Numbered from the stretch's first letter, positions 1-9,421 are shown. The stretch: 64,000 bases of DNA from Halodesulfovibrio marinisediminis DSM 17456 (GCF_900129975.1 NZ_FSRG01000003.1:546997-610996), one strand, 5' to 3'. The notes: a model not told the origin generated them from the letters alone. Translations and numbers: made by a program.

Positions 1-585
1 GTAGTATTCGCGGTACTTGCTATAATCGCAGAACTGACGTTGCCCCGGAGTGTGGTCCATGAGTGAAACAAGACGCAGGTTTTCTTCATCCACGTATGGT
101 TCAAACATTTCCATTACATGCGGGTCACAAATTTCGCAACGCAGATGAAGCTGATGGTCTGCTCGTAGGATATTTTTCTTGCGGGCATCACGAATGGCGG
201 AAATGGACATATCTAGAAGAGTATGACGCATTTTCCCTTCGTTCAGCTGGCCGCAGCAGATGGAGTCCAGTACTGTTGTAATGCCGGAGCCTACAACCTG
301 TGTGTCGTGTGCTACTAACGCAGCAAAGGAGGACGGCCACAGTACGCCCGGGCGAGGCTGGAACTGAGTTTCCAGATGGTCTGTATGCATTTCGATTAGA
401 CCCGGAAGAAGGTAATCCCTTTGCACATCTCGAACAAGGCTGCTTTCGCATTCGCAGGTACTGCCTACGTTGGATTTGCCTTCGTCGATGGTAACAATTT
501 CTTCATCTCGAACTACCACTGTGCCGAAGATGGTCCCCTGTGGGGTAACAACTTGGGCATTGGTAAAAATTACTTCTTTTGTCAT
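1..585 (-). CDS. phnM: PhnM, ribose-1-methylphosphonate-5-triphosphate diphosphatase (C-terminal part lies outside the window)
   Basis: This enzyme removes pyrophosphate from alpha-D-ribose 1-methylphosphonate 5-triphosphate, giving the substrate for the C-P lyase. Exactly 195 codons are present before the left window edge, so the rest lies outside. The N-terminal half shows an amidohydrolase-type start with a [11 protein letters not shown] stretch. It continues into [14 protein letters not shown], the PhnM form of the metal-binding HxD/HxxH region of the superfamily, and then ITTVLDS. The ATG overlaps the phnL stop codon (ATGA), so translation is probably coupled to phnL. It is the seventh gene of the leftward operon phnG-H-I-J-K-L-M. 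Confidence 0.93.
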   Translation of the reverse strand, partial: MTKEVIFTNAQVVTPQGTIFGTVVVRDEEIVTIDEGKSNVGSTCECESSLVRDVQRDYLLPGLIEMHTDHLETQFQPRPGVLWPSSFAALVAHDTQVVGSGITTVLDSICCGQLNEGKMRHTLLDMSISAIRDARKKNILRADHQLHLRCEICDPHVMEMFEPYVDEENLRLVSLMDHTPGQRQFCDYSKYREYY

Positions 586-1280
586 GCAGCATGCTCCATA
601 GATTGCATGTCAATAACACGGTCTGCCACAGCTTTTCGTACTTCATCGTCGTGGAAAATACCCACAACTGCGGTGCCGTTTGCTTTGGCTTCTTCAATTA
701 ATTCCACTACAATCTGTCTATTTGCGGCGTCTAGTGATGCAGTAGGTTCATCCAATAAGAGAATCGGATATTCTACCGCAAAACCTCGAGCGATATTTAC
801 TCGTTGCTGTTCCCCACCGGAAAAGGTTGCCGGAGCAAGGTTCCACAGGCGTTCAGGGATGTTCAGCCGTTTGAGCAGGGTGCCGGCTCTTTTTAGAGTC
901 TCTTCTGTGTTTCCCGTGAGCTCTTTTCGTGTTTCAGCAACGATATTCAGTGCAGAAACACGTGGGATGACCCGTAAAAACTGACTCACGTATCCGATGG
1001 TATGTTTTCTCATTTCAAGAACTTTGCGTGGAGGAGCGGAAACTATGTCAATCATCTGGTCGCGGTGTCGAATATCAATTGTGCCGGAAGTCGTTTTGTA
1101 GTTTGCGTACAAAGAGCGTAGGAGTGTGGATTTTCCCGCACCGGATTGTCCGTAGAGTGCAACACATTCTCCAGCGTGGACTTGTAGAGACAGATTTTCA
1201 AAGACAGAAATTGTGATTCCATTCTGGTTATGTAATACGAAGTTTTTACAAACATTCTGTACATCAATCATGACAGTCAT
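582..1280 (-). CDS. phnL: PhnL, ABC-type ATPase subunit of the C-P lyase system
   Basis: A 232-residue ABC nucleotide-binding protein. With PhnG, H and I it takes part in forming the ribosylated phosphonate triphosphate from ATP. Visible motifs are Walker [10 protein letters not shown] (residues 44-52), the signature SGGEQ (about 154-158), Walker B ILLLDEP (173-179) and the switch histidine in GIFHDD (about 210). No membrane segments are present. AGGA lies 9 bases before the ATG. A gap of about 60 bases separates it from phnK, while its stop overlaps the phnM start. Its place between phnK and phnM distinguishes it from transporter ATPases. Confidence 0.95.
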   Translation of the reverse strand: MTVMIDVQNVCKNFVLHNQNGITISVFENLSLQVHAGECVALYGQSGAGKSTLLRSLYANYKTTSGTIDIRHRDQMIDIVSAPPRKVLEMRKHTIGYVSQFLRVIPRVSALNIVAETRKELTGNTEETLKRAGTLLKRLNIPERLWNLAPATFSGGEQQRVNIARGFAVEYPILLLDEPTASLDAANRQIVVELIEEAKANGTAVVGIFHDDEVRKAVADRVIDMQSMEHAA

Positions 1281-1341
1281 ACGTCATTTTCCTGTATTTT
1301 TATGTCAAAAGGTTAACAGCAATGATACGTCGATTGTGCTA

Positions 1342-2196
1342 CTAGACTTGCAGGATGGAAGAAACCAACAGCTGTGTGTAGTGGTGATGCGGGTCGTCCA
1401 GCACCTGATCGGTTAAGCCTGATTCTACAACCTGCCCGCCGCGCATAACCATGAGGCGGTGTGCCAAAATGCGCGCTACTGCGAGGTCGTGCGTTACGAT
1501 GATCACGGCAAGTCCCATCTCTGCAACCAGTTCTCTGAGAAGATCCAGCAGACGTGCCTGCACTGATACATCCAGCCCGCCTGTTGGTTCGTCCATAAAA
1601 ATGAGTCGTGGATTGGAGACAAGGTTACGGGCAATCTGCAAGCGCTGTTGCATGCCGCCGGAGAAGGTTCGCGGTAGATCGTCCATTCTGTCTTGAGAAA
1701 TTTCAACGCGTTCCAGCCATGAGGTCGCCTGAGAGCGGATGTTACCGTAGTGGCGCATGCCCACTCCCATGAGTCGTTCACCGATATTTGCGCCGGCGCT
1801 TACGTTGTTACGCAGACCGTCACGCGGGTGCTGGTGAACGTAGCCCCATTCTGTTCGCATGAGCATGCGTCGCAGGTGCTCCGGTGCGTCATGGAGATCA
1901 CACAGTGAGCCGTTTTGTTGCTGGTATGTTACAGAGCCGTATGTCGGGCTGAGACGTCCAGAAATGCAGTTGAGTAGGGTGGATTTGCCTGAGCCGGATT
2001 CGCCTACGATGCCGAGAATCTCACCCGGATAGAGGTCAAAGGATACGTTGAGGCAACCAATCCTGTCGCCATAATATTTGCTGAGGCCTTCCACTGTGAG
2101 GAGTGGTTGTTCTTCTGTTTCTATAAGAGAAGAGTGCTGTACTACAGCGCCTTGAACTGGGGGTTCCTGAACGGAGGTGGAACGAAGATTATGCAT
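1342..2196 (-). CDS. phnK: PhnK, ABC-type ATPase of the C-P lyase core complex
   Basis: A 284-residue ABC ATPase which, by homology to the E. coli complex, docks on the PhnGHIJ core. It shows Walker A GESGSGKST, signature FSGGMQQ, Walker B LIFMDEP and a switch histidine in IVTHDL. About 30 extra residues precede the first beta strand (LLTVEGLSKYYG), making it longer than typical PhnK of roughly 250 residues. The upstream AAGGAG sits 7 bases before this ATG, which supports the longer start. The gene begins inside the last codons of phnJ (8-base overlap). It resembles oligopeptide-transporter ATPases in sequence, but the context makes PhnK the better name. Confidence 0.95.
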   Translation of the reverse strand: MHNLRSTSVQEPPVQGAVVQHSSLIETEEQPLLTVEGLSKYYGDRIGCLNVSFDLYPGEILGIVGESGSGKSTLLNCISGRLSPTYGSVTYQQQNGSLCDLHDAPEHLRRMLMRTEWGYVHQHPRDGLRNNVSAGANIGERLMGVGMRHYGNIRSQATSWLERVEISQDRMDDLPRTFSGGMQQRLQIARNLVSNPRLIFMDEPTGGLDVSVQARLLDLLRELVAEMGLAVIIVTHDLAVARILAHRLMVMRGGQVVESGLTDQVLDDPHHHYTQLLVSSILQV

Positions 2197-3142
2197 TCTT
2201 CAACTCCTTACTGTCAGTATTGGTTGCGGCGGGCTGCTCCTGCGGTGCTGCCATGGTACCGACATGGCCTGCCTTCAGTCGTTTCTGGCAATAGTCACTG
2301 TCAGAACACACGAACATCCTGTTGCCTTCGTTATCGAGGATGATTTCATCGAGATAACTATCTTCCGCTCCGCAGAGTCCGCAAACAGCGTCCCATGATT
2401 GCACGGTGAACGGGTGATCTTCAAAGTCAAGGCTGTGCACTTTTGTATATGGCGGAATAGCGTAGATGCGCTGTTCTCGACCTGCGCCGAACACTTGAAG
2501 CGCCGGACAGTTATCCATTTTAGGGTTGTCGAATTTTGGAATCGGTGACGGGCTCATGATGTAGCGGTCAGCAACCTGTACTGGGTAGTCAAAACTGGTA
2601 GCAATGTGTCCATGATGGGCGATGTCTTCGTACAGTTTTACATGCATAACGCCATACTCTTCGTGAGCGTGCATCTTGCGTGTTTCTGTTTCACGAGGTT
2701 CCATCCAACGTAACGGTTCAGGAATCGGCACCTGATAGATAAGAATCTGTTCTTCAGTCAGTTGCTGTTCAGGAATGCGGTGTCGTGTCTGAATAAGCGT
2801 TGCTTCTTTAGTCTCTTCAGTTGTTGTTACACCTGTTGTGTGTTGGAAGAAGTTACGGATAGATACAGCGTTTGTGGTGTCGTCTGCGCCTTGGTCAATG
2901 ACCTTAAGGGTGTCCTGCAGGCCGATTAGGGCAGCTGTAAGCTGAATACCGCCAGTACCCCAGCCGTATGGCATTGGCATTTCTCTGCTGGCAAATGGAA
3001 CCTGATATCCGGGGATTGCAACTGCCTTTAGGGTTGCGCGCCGCACCATGCGTTTTGTCTGTTCGTCAAGGAATGCAAAGTTGTACCCTTGTTCAAGTAC
3101 TGTCTCCTCAGGAACGTTTGTTTTTTCTGTTGCTTGTGTCAT
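2189..3142 (-). CDS. phnJ: PhnJ, C-P lyase catalytic radical-SAM subunit
   Basis: This protein cleaves the carbon-phosphorus bond of 5-phosphoribosyl 1-phosphonate using S-adenosylmethionine and a [4Fe-4S] cluster. The four essential cysteines are seen at 254, 257, 279 and 285, giving the PhnJ-specific CX2CX21CX5C spacing in place of the usual CX3CX2C of radical-SAM enzymes. By homology the first three hold the cluster and C285 is the thiyl-radical site. At 317 residues it is somewhat longer than E. coli PhnJ; the excess is a low-complexity tail after residue 298. Its ATG overlaps the phnI stop (TAATG), with AAAGGGG upstream. Confidence 0.97.
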   Translation of the reverse strand: MTQATEKTNVPEETVLEQGYNFAFLDEQTKRMVRRATLKAVAIPGYQVPFASREMPMPYGWGTGGIQLTAALIGLQDTLKVIDQGADDTTNAVSIRNFFQHTTGVTTTEETKEATLIQTRHRIPEQQLTEEQILIYQVPIPEPLRWMEPRETETRKMHAHEEYGVMHVKLYEDIAHHGHIATSFDYPVQVADRYIMSPSPIPKFDNPKMDNCPALQVFGAGREQRIYAIPPYTKVHSLDFEDHPFTVQSWDAVCGLCGAEDSYLDEIILDNEGNRMFVCSDSDYCQKRLKAGHVGTMAAPQEQPAATNTDSKELKNA

Positions 3143-4326
3143 TATGCTGCCCCTTTGATTACGGGGTGTTGAGGATGTTCCGGTTGTGTATTGGCTTGTG
3201 CGGAAGCTTTTTCCAAGGCTTCGCGTTTGGCTTTACCTTCTGCCCAGTTGCTGCGCAGTCGGCGCAGGATGTCCAGTTCGCTCTGGAAATCAACGTGATG
3301 CGGAAGTTTTAAGTGTTCAACAAATCCGGTTGCCTCAATGTTGTCGCTGTGCATGAGGACAAATTCTTCATCTTGTGCGGGGGCAACAATGTCTTCCTGC
3401 AACTCTTTGCAGCGTAGTGCACGGTCAACAAGTGCCATGGAAATTGCTTTACGCTCTCCGCTGCCAAAGGTGATGCCGTAGCCTCTGGAGAACTGAGGCG
3501 GTGCTTCGTCTGAGCCGTCATAGATGGAGACAATTTCACTTTCAGTGACGGTGATGTCGCCGATGCTGACAGGGAATCCCAGTTCCTCCGGGATAATCTC
3601 TACAGAAACGCTTCCTGCACGGATTTCACCGGCGAACGGGTGACCGCCAGAGTTTTTGAAGCCTCGTTGAGTAGAGTACCCCATTGCCAGCACAAAGCCT
3701 TCATCAGCACGTGTCAGCTTTTGCAGTCTGATATCGCGGTTTGCCGGAAGTTCCAGTGGCTCGCGGGTTATGTCACCTACACGGTCGGATTCTGTTTCGC
3801 CCACGCCTTCAACAAGCTCATCGTTCTGGAGGAAATCCAAAATTCGCGGAGTTTCTTTGTCAGGATTTACTTCTACGTTCTCGTCAGTTGTTGGCGGGGT
3901 GAAGTCATTCTGTGCCTCTTCGTCAGCAAGGCTGAAATCCAGCAGACGGTGAGTGTAATCGAATGTAGGCCCGAGCATTTGTCCGCCCGGCATATCTTTG
4001 AACGCTGCGGAAATACGGCGTGTAAACTGCATTGCAGACGTGTTCAGCGGGGTGGAGGTGTAGAAACGCGGCAGAGTGGTGCGGTAAGCACGGAGCAGGA
4101 ATATTGCTTCAATGCTGTCACCGCGAGCTTGCTTAAGCGCAAGAGCCGCAAGGTCTGGATCATACAGTGAGCCTTCGGTCATAACCCTGTCTACTGCAAG
4201 GCGCATTTGCTCTTTAATCTGTGCCACGGAAAGTTCAGGAAGCTCGGTGTCTCCGCGGCGCTCAACCGCAAGGTATTTATGGGCGTTGGCAATGGCTTTT
4301 TCGCCGCCTTTGACAGCTACATACAT
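3142..4326 (-). CDS. phnI: PhnI, C-P lyase core subunit
   Basis: PhnI is the nucleosidase-like subunit that, with PhnG, H and L, displaces adenine from ATP with a phosphonate. The protein has 394 residues and opens with the family's MYVAVKGGEKAIANAH. Other recognisable stretches are LALKQARGDSIEAIFLLRAYR (first third) and YSTQRGFKNSGGHPFAGE followed by GYGITFGSGERKAISMA (second half). The C-terminal 30 residues are charged and variable. AGGA precedes the ATG by a few bases. The start lies within the end of phnH and the stop overlaps phnJ, so the core subunits G-H-I-J are translationally linked. Confidence 0.96.
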   Translation of the reverse strand: MYVAVKGGEKAIANAHKYLAVERRGDTELPELSVAQIKEQMRLAVDRVMTEGSLYDPDLAALALKQARGDSIEAIFLLRAYRTTLPRFYTSTPLNTSAMQFTRRISAAFKDMPGGQMLGPTFDYTHRLLDFSLADEEAQNDFTPPTTDENVEVNPDKETPRILDFLQNDELVEGVGETESDRVGDITREPLELPANRDIRLQKLTRADEGFVLAMGYSTQRGFKNSGGHPFAGEIRAGSVSVEIIPEELGFPVSIGDITVTESEIVSIYDGSDEAPPQFSRGYGITFGSGERKAISMALVDRALRCKELQEDIVAPAQDEEFVLMHSDNIEATGFVEHLKLPHHVDFQSELDILRRLRSNWAEGKAKREALEKASAQANTQPEHPQHPVIKGAA

Positions 4327-4928
4327 GGTTCCTGTCTCCGGATTGTTATAGTGCGTGGAATGCAGATAACACCGTCTGGTGCTGCTAAAATTGTGTCGAA
4401 TCCTTGAGGGAATAAGGCAGAGTTTGTTTCCTGTGCGTTCCAGAAGGATGCATTCAGTCCGGAAACTTTCAGAGTTTTAGTCGTAGCTATTCCAGCTCCT
4501 GAAAGCTTTATGGTATCGCCTTCTGCAAGCGAGCTAACTTGAATGATCAGTGTGGTTGATCTGTCTGGAAAATCAGCGGTTCCGATGGCGAACTGTGTGA
4601 GATCAGGCAGACTGCTTCCGTCGGTAATTAGGGCGAAAGCTGCTTCTTCTGGAAGGTCAGTCAGGGGGCAGCCGCAATGAAACTGGAGCCAGCGGGAAAG
4701 ATTTTCTTCCGGAGATTGAAGCCAGATTGTCGTGTCATTATCAAACAAGGTCAGGGCAATCGATGCCGTGGTCTTGTGGCATAGTTTAGGATTATTGGAA
4801 AAGGCTTCAATGGATTCCGGAATATACACATTCCCTGGACGGGACATGGCATTCAGGATGACTCGGTACCATTGTTGGCTGTTTTGTACCGGATTAATGA
4901 AACCGGAAAGAATTTGCTGACTGTTCAT
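4317..4928 (-). CDS. phnH: PhnH, C-P lyase core subunit
   Basis: PhnH is a structural subunit of the PhnGHIJ core complex, needed for formation of the phosphonate-ribose triphosphate. The assigned protein has 203 residues, near the family norm. Family features are the start LSGFINPVQNSQQWYRVILNAM with SRPG just after it, and a central LTLFDNDTTIWL. An in-frame GTG lies 15 bases further upstream. The ATG at 4928 is preferred because GGAGAGGA stands just before it and only one base separates it from the phnG stop. The 3' end overlaps phnI by 10 bases. Confidence 0.93.
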   Translation of the reverse strand: MNSQQILSGFINPVQNSQQWYRVILNAMSRPGNVYIPESIEAFSNNPKLCHKTTASIALTLFDNDTTIWLQSPEENLSRWLQFHCGCPLTDLPEEAAFALITDGSSLPDLTQFAIGTADFPDRSTTLIIQVSSLAEGDTIKLSGAGIATTKTLKVSGLNASFWNAQETNSALFPQGFDTILAAPDGVICIPRTITIRRQEPCM

Positions 4929-4929
4929 G

Positions 4930-5379
4930 TTAGTCCTCTCCACGAACCATGGTAAAGAAATCTACACGGGTGGATGCGACTTTTTTAGCTTTGGTCTGTC
5001 GCTGTTCCATAAGTTTTTCTTCCATAGGTTTAATGACTGCTTCTGTGAGGTGTGCGTTGCGGTCAGGATCTTGAAGCAGGCCGTCAAAGACAGCAGCCAG
5101 TTCTGCATGGCGTTTGTCTCGTCCTGCGATGAAGGCATGGCCTATTGTATTACTGATTGCCACAGCGCAACGGGTGAGTGTTATTTCGCCCATGTTGAAT
5201 GGGCTTCCGCTACCGTTTGTGCGAGCCTGAATCATTGCCAGACCTGTTTCCGGTTGACGTAGGAAAGAGTATTTCGGTTTGTTGGATAATGTACTCCATG
5301 CAGCTTGAATATCTGCAAGCGAGGTACGTGCAAGCACGCTCATCCAATGTTGTCTGTTTTCAGTCTGTATCTGGTTCAT
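4930..5379 (-). CDS. phnG: PhnG, C-P lyase core subunit
   Basis: PhnG is the first gene of the leftward C-P lyase operon. The family signature GSPFNMGEITLTRC is present in the middle (the GxxxFNxGExxxTRC pattern), and HAFIAGRDKRHAELAA follows it. Length is 149 residues. Two in-frame ATGs lie 6 bases apart. The inner one (5379) is chosen because a GGA lies at the right distance, whereas the outer ATG (5385) abuts that same GGA with no spacing. Upstream is the 126-base region shared with divergent phnF, holding a palindrome likely to be the PhnF operator. Confidence 0.93.
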   Translation of the reverse strand: MNQIQTENRQHWMSVLARTSLADIQAAWSTLSNKPKYSFLRQPETGLAMIQARTNGSGSPFNMGEITLTRCAVAISNTIGHAFIAGRDKRHAELAAVFDGLLQDPDRNAHLTEAVIKPMEEKLMEQRQTKAKKVASTRVDFFTMVRGED

Positions 5380-5399
5380 AATCATTCCAAATAAAAGAA

Positions 5400-5415
5400 A
5401 GTTGTCTAGATAACT
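5400..5415. promoter_or_regulatory. Probable PhnF operator in the phnG-phnF divergent region
   Basis: AGTTGTCTAGATAACT is a near-perfect palindrome centred on TCTAGA: 14 of 16 positions are symmetric. HutC/GntR-family regulators typically bind sites of the form TGGTnTAnACCA or GTCTAGAC, which this resembles. Read leftward, TTGTTA and TATCTA spaced 16 bases apart could be the phnG promoter, and the palindrome would cover its -10. A ten-base match (ATCTAGACAA on one strand) recurs upstream of phnC. The operator role is inference. Confidence 0.6.
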
Positions 5416-5511
5416 CTACGAGTTGTTGTAACAAAAACGCCACGTAATCTTCCCTCTCTGCATGTACTGTGCTGCTTTTACGCACAATTTCGGCAGAAAG
5501 GAGAATGCGTT

Positions 5512-6267
5512 GTGAAACAAAAGGAAAACAAGAACAGTCCACAGAAACTTGTACGCGCGCAAGGGGTGACTCTTTGGCATCAGATTCAATCTGTATTGGA
5601 AAAAGAGATCTATAAGGGCGCGTATTCTGCTGGCGAAAAACTGCCTACAGAGAAGCAACTTTCGGAACGGTTTAATGTGAATCGTCATACCGTGCGTCAG
5701 GCGTTGGCAGGTCTGGTTCGTAAAGAACTGATTGTGGTTGAACAGGGACGCGGAGCATTTGTCCGCAGGGACAAGCTGGATTACTTTCTTGCTCGCCGTG
5801 TCCGGTTTCGTGAGAATCTGTTGCGGCAACGCAAAGTTCCGAGTGAAGAGCTGTTGAAGCACGATGTTGTTTCTGCTGACGCTGTTTGTGCCAAGGCGTT
5901 GTGCCTTCGTCCCATGGCGCCGCTTGTGCGGCTGCGTTCTGTAGGCAGCGCGGATGCATATCCGCTGTGCTGTACCACACAATATTTTCCGCAGGAGCGA
6001 TTTCCCGCCTTTGGTGATATCTATGTAGATACTTGTTCTGTCACTGCCGTTTTTACTGCCTTGGGCGTTACTGATTACGTCAGAAAGTCCACCCGCATTA
6101 TGGCGAGAATGGCGAATGCAGAAGAGACTCGTCTTCTCAAGCTTGGTCGTCAAAGCCCAGTCATGGTTGTTGAATCCGTTAACGTGGATAGCGAAGAGAC
6201 TCCGGTTGAATACAGTGTCTGCGTATGGGCAGCAGATCGTATTCAGTTTGTGGTTGATTCTGACTAG
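5512..6267 (+). CDS. phnF: PhnF-type GntR/HutC-family transcriptional regulator
   Basis: A 251-residue regulator with an N-terminal GntR winged helix (about residues 18-86: LWHQIQSVLEKEI, GEKLPTEKQLSERFNVNRHTV, GRGAFV) and a C-terminal UTRA ligand-binding domain of the HutC subfamily. The GTG start is used because AAGGAG lies 8 bases upstream; an ATG a few bases earlier is in another frame. It is divergent from phnG and sits between the two phn operons, so it most likely represses phosphonate genes in response to a phosphonate or phosphate-related ligand. The ligand cannot be read from sequence. Confidence 0.88.
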   Translation: MKQKENKNSPQKLVRAQGVTLWHQIQSVLEKEIYKGAYSAGEKLPTEKQLSERFNVNRHTVRQALAGLVRKELIVVEQGRGAFVRRDKLDYFLARRVRFRENLLRQRKVPSEELLKHDVVSADAVCAKALCLRPMAPLVRLRSVGSADAYPLCCTTQYFPQERFPAFGDIYVDTCSVTAVFTALGVTDYVRKSTRIMARMANAEETRLLKLGRQSPVMVVESVNVDSEETPVEYSVCVWAADRIQFVVDSD

Positions 6268-6302
6268 CATTTGTTGTTCCTTCAATCGGTTAGCTGTCAC
6301 TG

Positions 6303-7400
6303 TTACACAAACTTTCTACGGATTTTGCCGCATAAGTAGTCGATGATGGTTACCATCAGGATTACCATGATCATCATGGTGCATACTTCGCGGTAGAGGT
6401 AGCCGTTTAGCTTATCGAAAATTAGGAAGCCGAGACCGCCTGCGCCAACAAAACCTAGGATTGTTGCACTACGCACGTTGGTTTCAAAACGTAGCAGGCT
6501 GTAGCTTGCAACCAGCGGCATGATCTGTGGCAGAACAGAGAATGCGATAGTTTGGATTGAGCTTGAGCCACTTGCTTCGACTGCCTCAACTTGCCCTGGT
6601 TCAATTGCTTCAATACCTTCACTGAATACTTTTCCGAGAATGCCGAATGAGTGGATGGCAAGCGCAAGTACGCCGGCGTAAGGACCAAGTCCGATAACTG
6701 CTACGAAGATCAGCGCCATGACGAATTCATTGAAGCCTCGACAGAAGTCCAGCAAGCGTCGCATGGAGAACTGGATAGTTCGGCGAAGTTTTTTACGAAC
6801 TGGAGAGCTGCCAGGGATAATGATTTTAAGGGTGTTCCGTGCTGCAAACATAGAAGCCGGAATAGAGGCGATAAAAGCAATCAGTGTTCCCCAGATAGCA
6901 ATAGCAAGTGTCTCTACAAGAGCTTTTGTGTACTCAAAGAGCGGTTCTGGACGCATTTCCGGCGGGAAGAAACCGCCACGCTTTTCATCCAGCACTCGTG
7001 TATATTCTTCATCAATAATGGCCTGCTTTGTGGCGGGATCAAGATTAGCCAGACGTTCCTGCGCCAGCTCGTTCCCTTTGCGGGTCATTTCTGTAAAATC
7101 CATATTGCCTTCAGCCTTCATGCGGTTACGCACTTCTGCTATAGCTTCCTGACGAACAATGATCGCTGGCAGGCGGCTAGCCTGTTCTAGTGCCGCGTTC
7201 TTGTCGCTTTGGGTTACTGCATGCCCGAAAAGGTACTCTGCTGCGTTCTGTCGTTTTTCATACAGTTTTATAGGGTCAATTCCACACCAGATGTAGGTGA
7301 TGACCAGTACGGTGGCTATAAGTGCACTTGCAGTTGCGATAACTGCTTTTTGGCTCAAGTTTTTTTTGGGAGTAAGTTGATCAAGCGTTAAATCTGTCAT
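6303..7400 (-). CDS. phnE: PhnE, phosphonate ABC transporter permease with a periplasmic insertion
   Basis: Inner-membrane permease of the PhnCDE phosphonate importer. After one N-terminal membrane helix (about residues 20-40) there is a charged, helix-rich stretch of roughly 85-90 residues before GGFFPPEM. E. coli PhnE has only a short loop there, which explains the total of 365 residues against about 260. The rest follows the family: LVETLAIAIWGT, GLGPYAGVLALAIHS, the coupling loop GQVEAVEASGSS, then RFETNVRSATILG. A 147-base gap separates it from phnD, longer than other gaps in the operon. It is the last gene of phnC-D-E. Confidence 0.92.
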   Translation of the reverse strand: MTDLTLDQLTPKKNLSQKAVIATASALIATVLVITYIWCGIDPIKLYEKRQNAAEYLFGHAVTQSDKNAALEQASRLPAIIVRQEAIAEVRNRMKAEGNMDFTEMTRKGNELAQERLANLDPATKQAIIDEEYTRVLDEKRGGFFPPEMRPEPLFEYTKALVETLAIAIWGTLIAFIASIPASMFAARNTLKIIIPGSSPVRKKLRRTIQFSMRRLLDFCRGFNEFVMALIFVAVIGLGPYAGVLALAIHSFGILGKVFSEGIEAIEPGQVEAVEASGSSSIQTIAFSVLPQIMPLVASYSLLRFETNVRSATILGFVGAGGLGFLIFDKLNGYLYREVCTMMIMVILMVTIIDYLCGKIRRKFV

Positions 7401-7547
7401 TGTTATCCTCTGGTAGGCTTGATGGGTCAGATTGGTGACAAACCTGCATATGGGGCGCCTGTTAATTACTGTAACGCCTATCTAGCTGGAGCTTTTAGGG
7501 ATCGCGTTCCATGGGTGTGCAGGTCTGCCACAATCTGAAAGTGTCAA

Positions 7548-8429
7548 TTACTTAGCTGCGAGTTCTTTTTTGAGGCGTTTGAGATAGCGGATAATGTCGT
7601 AGGTAGAGTCGCTGGTGAACTGGTAGCCGCCGTTCTGCAATTTTTCGACACCTGCTTTGTTTGCGTTGAACATGAGCATTGCGCCTGTGAATGCAGCTTT
7701 GAGGCTTTCCGGCATGTCGCGGCGTGCTGCCATTGGGGCACCCGGGATAAGTTCGGAGCGCCAGAGGATGCGGAAGTCGTCCATGGAAACCTGACCTTTT
7801 TCAATCATGCGGTCGAGGTCGATGTTGTTGGTAGCAGCTACTTCAACACCTTTGTTTTTTACTGCGAGGATGGAAGCACCGTGGGAGCCGGAGAATTTGA
7901 CCTGTTTGAAGTAGGCTTCAGGTTTTACGTTGAGGTCGCGGGCAAATAGTACGTTAGGTACAAGGTAGCCGGAAGTGGAGTTAGGATCGGTGAAAGCAAA
8001 GACTTTGCCTTTGATGTCGGAGAGCTTTTGCATGTTAGAATCTTTGCGGACGATGATGATTCCGGTGTAGCCTGGCTGCCCTTGTTTGTTCAGTTCCATT
8101 ATCAGTGCCTGAGCACCTGCTTTTTCAGCAGCTTCGGTGTAGCTTTTAGGTCCGAAGTACGCAAAATCGATGTGTTTGTGAGTCATTGCAGTGATGATGC
8201 CTGCGTAGTCGGATGCGCTGAATGCTTCTACTTCAATTCCGAGAATTTCCTGAAGGTGGTCGGTAAGTGGTGCGAAGCGTTTTTTGATGTCTGCGTTACC
8301 TTCAGTAGGGATAAAGCCGACACGGATTTTGGAAGGCCATGCTTCAGAACTGGCAGCTGCAAAGGCAGGCATTGTCATTGAAACAAGCATACATACAGCA
8401 ACAATGCTCATAACTAAACGACGATACAT
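7548..8429 (-). CDS. phnD: PhnD, periplasmic phosphonate-binding protein
   Basis: Solute-binding protein that delivers phosphonates to PhnE/PhnC. It has an export signal (MYRRLVMSIVAVCMLVSM, cleavage probably after MPAFA) and then the PhnD fold: KIRVGFIPTEG, HIDFAYFGPKSYTEA, FTDPNSTSGYLVP, and KFSGSHGASILAV. Length is 293 residues from the chosen start. GGAG stands 6 bases before the ATG at 8429; an in-frame ATG 12 bases upstream overlaps that GGAG and is less likely. It lies between phnC and phnE, as usual for these transporters. Confidence 0.94.
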   Translation of the reverse strand: MYRRLVMSIVAVCMLVSMTMPAFAAASSEAWPSKIRVGFIPTEGNADIKKRFAPLTDHLQEILGIEVEAFSASDYAGIITAMTHKHIDFAYFGPKSYTEAAEKAGAQALIMELNKQGQPGYTGIIIVRKDSNMQKLSDIKGKVFAFTDPNSTSGYLVPNVLFARDLNVKPEAYFKQVKFSGSHGASILAVKNKGVEVAATNNIDLDRMIEKGQVSMDDFRILWRSELIPGAPMAARRDMPESLKAAFTGAMLMFNANKAGVEKLQNGGYQFTSDSTYDIIRYLKRLKKELAAK

Positions 8430-8482
8430 ACTAATCTCCATTTTTTAAGGAATAAAAAAGCAAGACGTTTATTTGTTAAGGG

Positions 8483-9310
8483 CTAGGCGCAAGCAGCAAG
8501 CTCGCCTCTAGCCTCATTAATTCGTGCGCCGTAAATTTCAGTGATCATGTCATCATCCAGGTTGGACGGCAGGACATCGTGAATAACTTCACCGTGGCGC
8601 ATACCGACAATGCGTTTGCCGTAGCGAGTGGCGAAATCAATATGATGCAGGTTTACAAGCACCGGAATGTTACGTGTTTCGTGGATTTCTCTCAGAGTAT
8701 CCATCACAACCTCTGCACTGTGTGGGTCAAGGCTTGCAATGGGTTCGTCAGCAAGGAAGATTTCAGGCTCTTGTGCCAGTGCGCGTGCAATGGCAACGCG
8801 TTGCTGCTGACCGCCGGAAAGGGTGTCTGCACGCTGGAAGGCAAGATGGGCAATGCCGACTTGCTTGAGGCATTCAAAGGCGATTTCTTTTTCATTTGCG
8901 CTGAAGTGACGCAGCAAGGAGCAGCATTGGCTGAAGAAAGAACTGTTAAAGCGCAGGCGGCCTACCAGCACGTTTTCCAGTACGGTAAGGCGGCGTACCA
9001 GATGGAACTGCTGGAATATCATGCCCACTTTTCTGCGGACTTGTCTGATTTCTCTGCCGGATACAGCAGTGATGTCTTCCCCGAACAGTTCAAGCGTTCC
9101 GGAAGTAGGGCGTATGAGACGGTTAAGGCATCGCAGCAGAGAGGATTTACCTGCGCCGGATGAGCCGATGATAGAAACAAATTCATTTGATGCCACTGTA
9201 AGTGACACATTGGAAACAGCACGGGTGCCATTTGGGTAAATTTTAGTCAGTTCGTTAGTCGAAATGGCTGGTGTCTGTTTTTTTATGGTTACCTGTGTAA
9301 CGTTTTGCAT
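8483..9310 (-). CDS. phnC: PhnC, phosphonate ABC transporter ATPase
   Basis: Cytoplasmic ATPase of the phosphonate importer, 275 residues. Motifs are Walker [10 protein letters not shown] (49-57), Q-loop IFQQFHLV, signature LSGGQ (164-168), Walker B EIFLADEP (183-190) and a switch histidine in LVNLHHID. The segment [20 protein letters not shown] between Q-loop and signature is typical of PhnC (compare GRLG...R). It is the first gene of the leftward phnC-D-E operon. A TCTAGA-centred site about 115 bases upstream matches the one before phnG, so co-regulation by PhnF is likely. Confidence 0.95.
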   Translation of the reverse strand: MQNVTQVTIKKQTPAISTNELTKIYPNGTRAVSNVSLTVASNEFVSIIGSSGAGKSSLLRCLNRLIRPTSGTLELFGEDITAVSGREIRQVRRKVGMIFQQFHLVRRLTVLENVLVGRLRFNSSFFSQCCSLLRHFSANEKEIAFECLKQVGIAHLAFQRADTLSGGQQQRVAIARALAQEPEIFLADEPIASLDPHSAEVVMDTLREIHETRNIPVLVNLHHIDFATRYGKRIVGMRHGEVIHDVLPSNLDDDMITEIYGARINEARGELAACA

Positions 9311-9421
9311 AAGGCATTTCCTCGTGAACCTGTCAGAAAAGAGTTGTTACTTTCGATGAGGAGGTTTTACGGGGGAAATGTGGTGCTTATGTTACACCGA
9401 TATTGCAGGGCGTTGACCGTC

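Noticed and set aside
5416-6300. A 294-codon open frame on the minus strand opposite phnF
   Set aside because: It lies antisense to a well-supported GntR gene, has no ribosome site, and its translation is rich in H, R, N and C without any recognisable domain.
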